Assembly (NCBI GenBank): GCA_964540815.1
Contig: CAZIOH010000015.1
Location: forward strand, 24,637 to 88,636
From: CAZIOH01 sp964540815
GTDB lineage: Bacteria; Myxococcota_A; Polyangia; Fen-1088
Length of the DNA stretch: 64,000 bases
Direction: 5' to 3'
A program made the translations under genes and the position numbers. Under the pieces are notes generated by a model that searched no databases, had not been told where the DNA came from, and saw nothing but the letters and a program-made list of their open reading frames with translations. Positions 62,146-64,000 of this stretch are shown piece after piece. Numbering within the stretch: the first letter of the stretch is position 1; each line of letters starts with the position of its first letter.

Positions 62146-62205
62146 GGCGACGCGGGCCGACAAGTCCGAACCTGAAACCCACGCACGACACAAGGAGCAT
62201 TCGCC

Positions 62206-62493
62206 ATGAAAATTCGTCCTCTTTACGATCGCATTCTCATCAAGCGCCTCGAGGAGCAGAACAAGACCGCCGGCGGTCTGTACATCCCCGACACCGCCAA
62301 GGAGAAGCCGATGGAGGCTTTGGTCGTTGCAGTCGGCAACGGCAAGATCCAGGAAGACGGATCGCTGCGCAAGCTCGAGATCAAGGCGGGCGACAAGATC
62401 CTCTTCAGCAAGTACTCGGGCAACGAGATCAAGATCGACGGCGTCGAGCACCTGATCCTGCGCGAGGACGACGTCCTGGCCGTCCTGGACTGA
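62206..62493 (+). CDS. groES: co-chaperonin GroES
   Basis: This 95-residue lid of the GroEL chamber starts MKIRPLYDRILIKRLEEQNK, has the mobile loop TAGGLYIPDTAKEKPMEA, and ends in LREDDVLAVLD. An AAGGAG Shine-Dalgarno lies close to the ATG. It is followed by groL after 69 bp in the usual bicistronic order. No CIRCE repeat is present upstream. Confidence 0.96.
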   Translation: MKIRPLYDRILIKRLEEQNKTAGGLYIPDTAKEKPMEALVVAVGNGKIQEDGSLRKLEIKAGDKILFSKYSGNEIKIDGVEHLILREDDVLAVLD

Positions 62494-62562
62494 TCCGGCT
62501 CGGCACGCAGCGCCCGACGTACGGCATACCGATTCATCAACCCTGACTGGAGACGTATCAAC

Positions 62563-64000
<1,438 letters not shown>

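Noticed and set aside
61566..62205. CIRCE element for groESL
   Set aside because: TTGGCACTC at 61650 resembles one half, but no GAGTGCTAA partner follows at 9 nt.

Overview
The window comes from a high-GC, Gram-negative bacterium and most resembles a myxobacterium-type lineage (Myxococcota). The signs are a CdnL/CarD regulator, parS sites of the TGTTCCACGTGGAACA type, a transmembrane Ser/Thr protein kinase, RCC1-repeat and Cys-rich lipoproteins, a bactofilin, a type III glutamine synthetase and many TPR proteins. Species-level assignment is not possible from the sequence alone. No rRNA, tRNA, CRISPR array, insertion sequence or prophage was seen.

The left 20 kb is the chromosome-origin neighbourhood. 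It starts with rsmG, two perfect parS sites and bioF-bioD. Next are jag (khpB) with a basic Ala/Lys/Arg-rich protein, then pepA and cdnL. The replication cluster gyrB-recF-dnaN-dnaA lies on the minus strand. A 0.9-kb oriC candidate separates dnaA from rpmH-rnpA-yidD-yidC, which is followed by a small unannotated coiled-coil gene and trmB. uvrB and thiE close the block.

From 20.6 to 44 kb the genes are mainly envelope and metabolism: cpoB and a Cys-rich Pal, a DedA protein, outer-membrane proteins, a GYF/TPR giant, a hybrid histidine kinase, a lytic-transglycosylase/M23 fusion, an HD phosphohydrolase, glnN, a kinase-fold protein, lipoproteins, msrA-lspA, an outer-membrane protein coupled to a c-type cytochrome lipoprotein, and bactofilin coupled to an M15-type peptidase.

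From 44.4 to 52.2 kb lies a signalling and surface module on the minus strand: a Ser/Thr kinase, a PEGA/TPR-like membrane protein, an RCC1 lipoprotein and a TPR protein. A large winged-helix protein is transcribed divergently from the kinase. The right end has a SET-domain protein, a GH1 glycosidase, an outer-membrane protein, miaB, an EF-hand membrane protein, an ABC-2 exporter, an FmdB zinc-ribbon protein, groES and the start of groL, which runs off the window.

Three themes cut across genes. First, several genes (dnaA, bioF, uvrB, thiE, miaB, the Ser/Thr kinase and the basic protein) have a TANNNT hexamer 6-8 nt before the start codon and no Shine-Dalgarno, which suggests leaderless transcripts; their neighbours carry strong Shine-Dalgarno sequences. 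Second, imperfect GTGAYC hexamer repeats recur in intergenic gaps. Third, DnaA-box-like sites flank dnaA on both sides, and one overlaps its probable -10 box.
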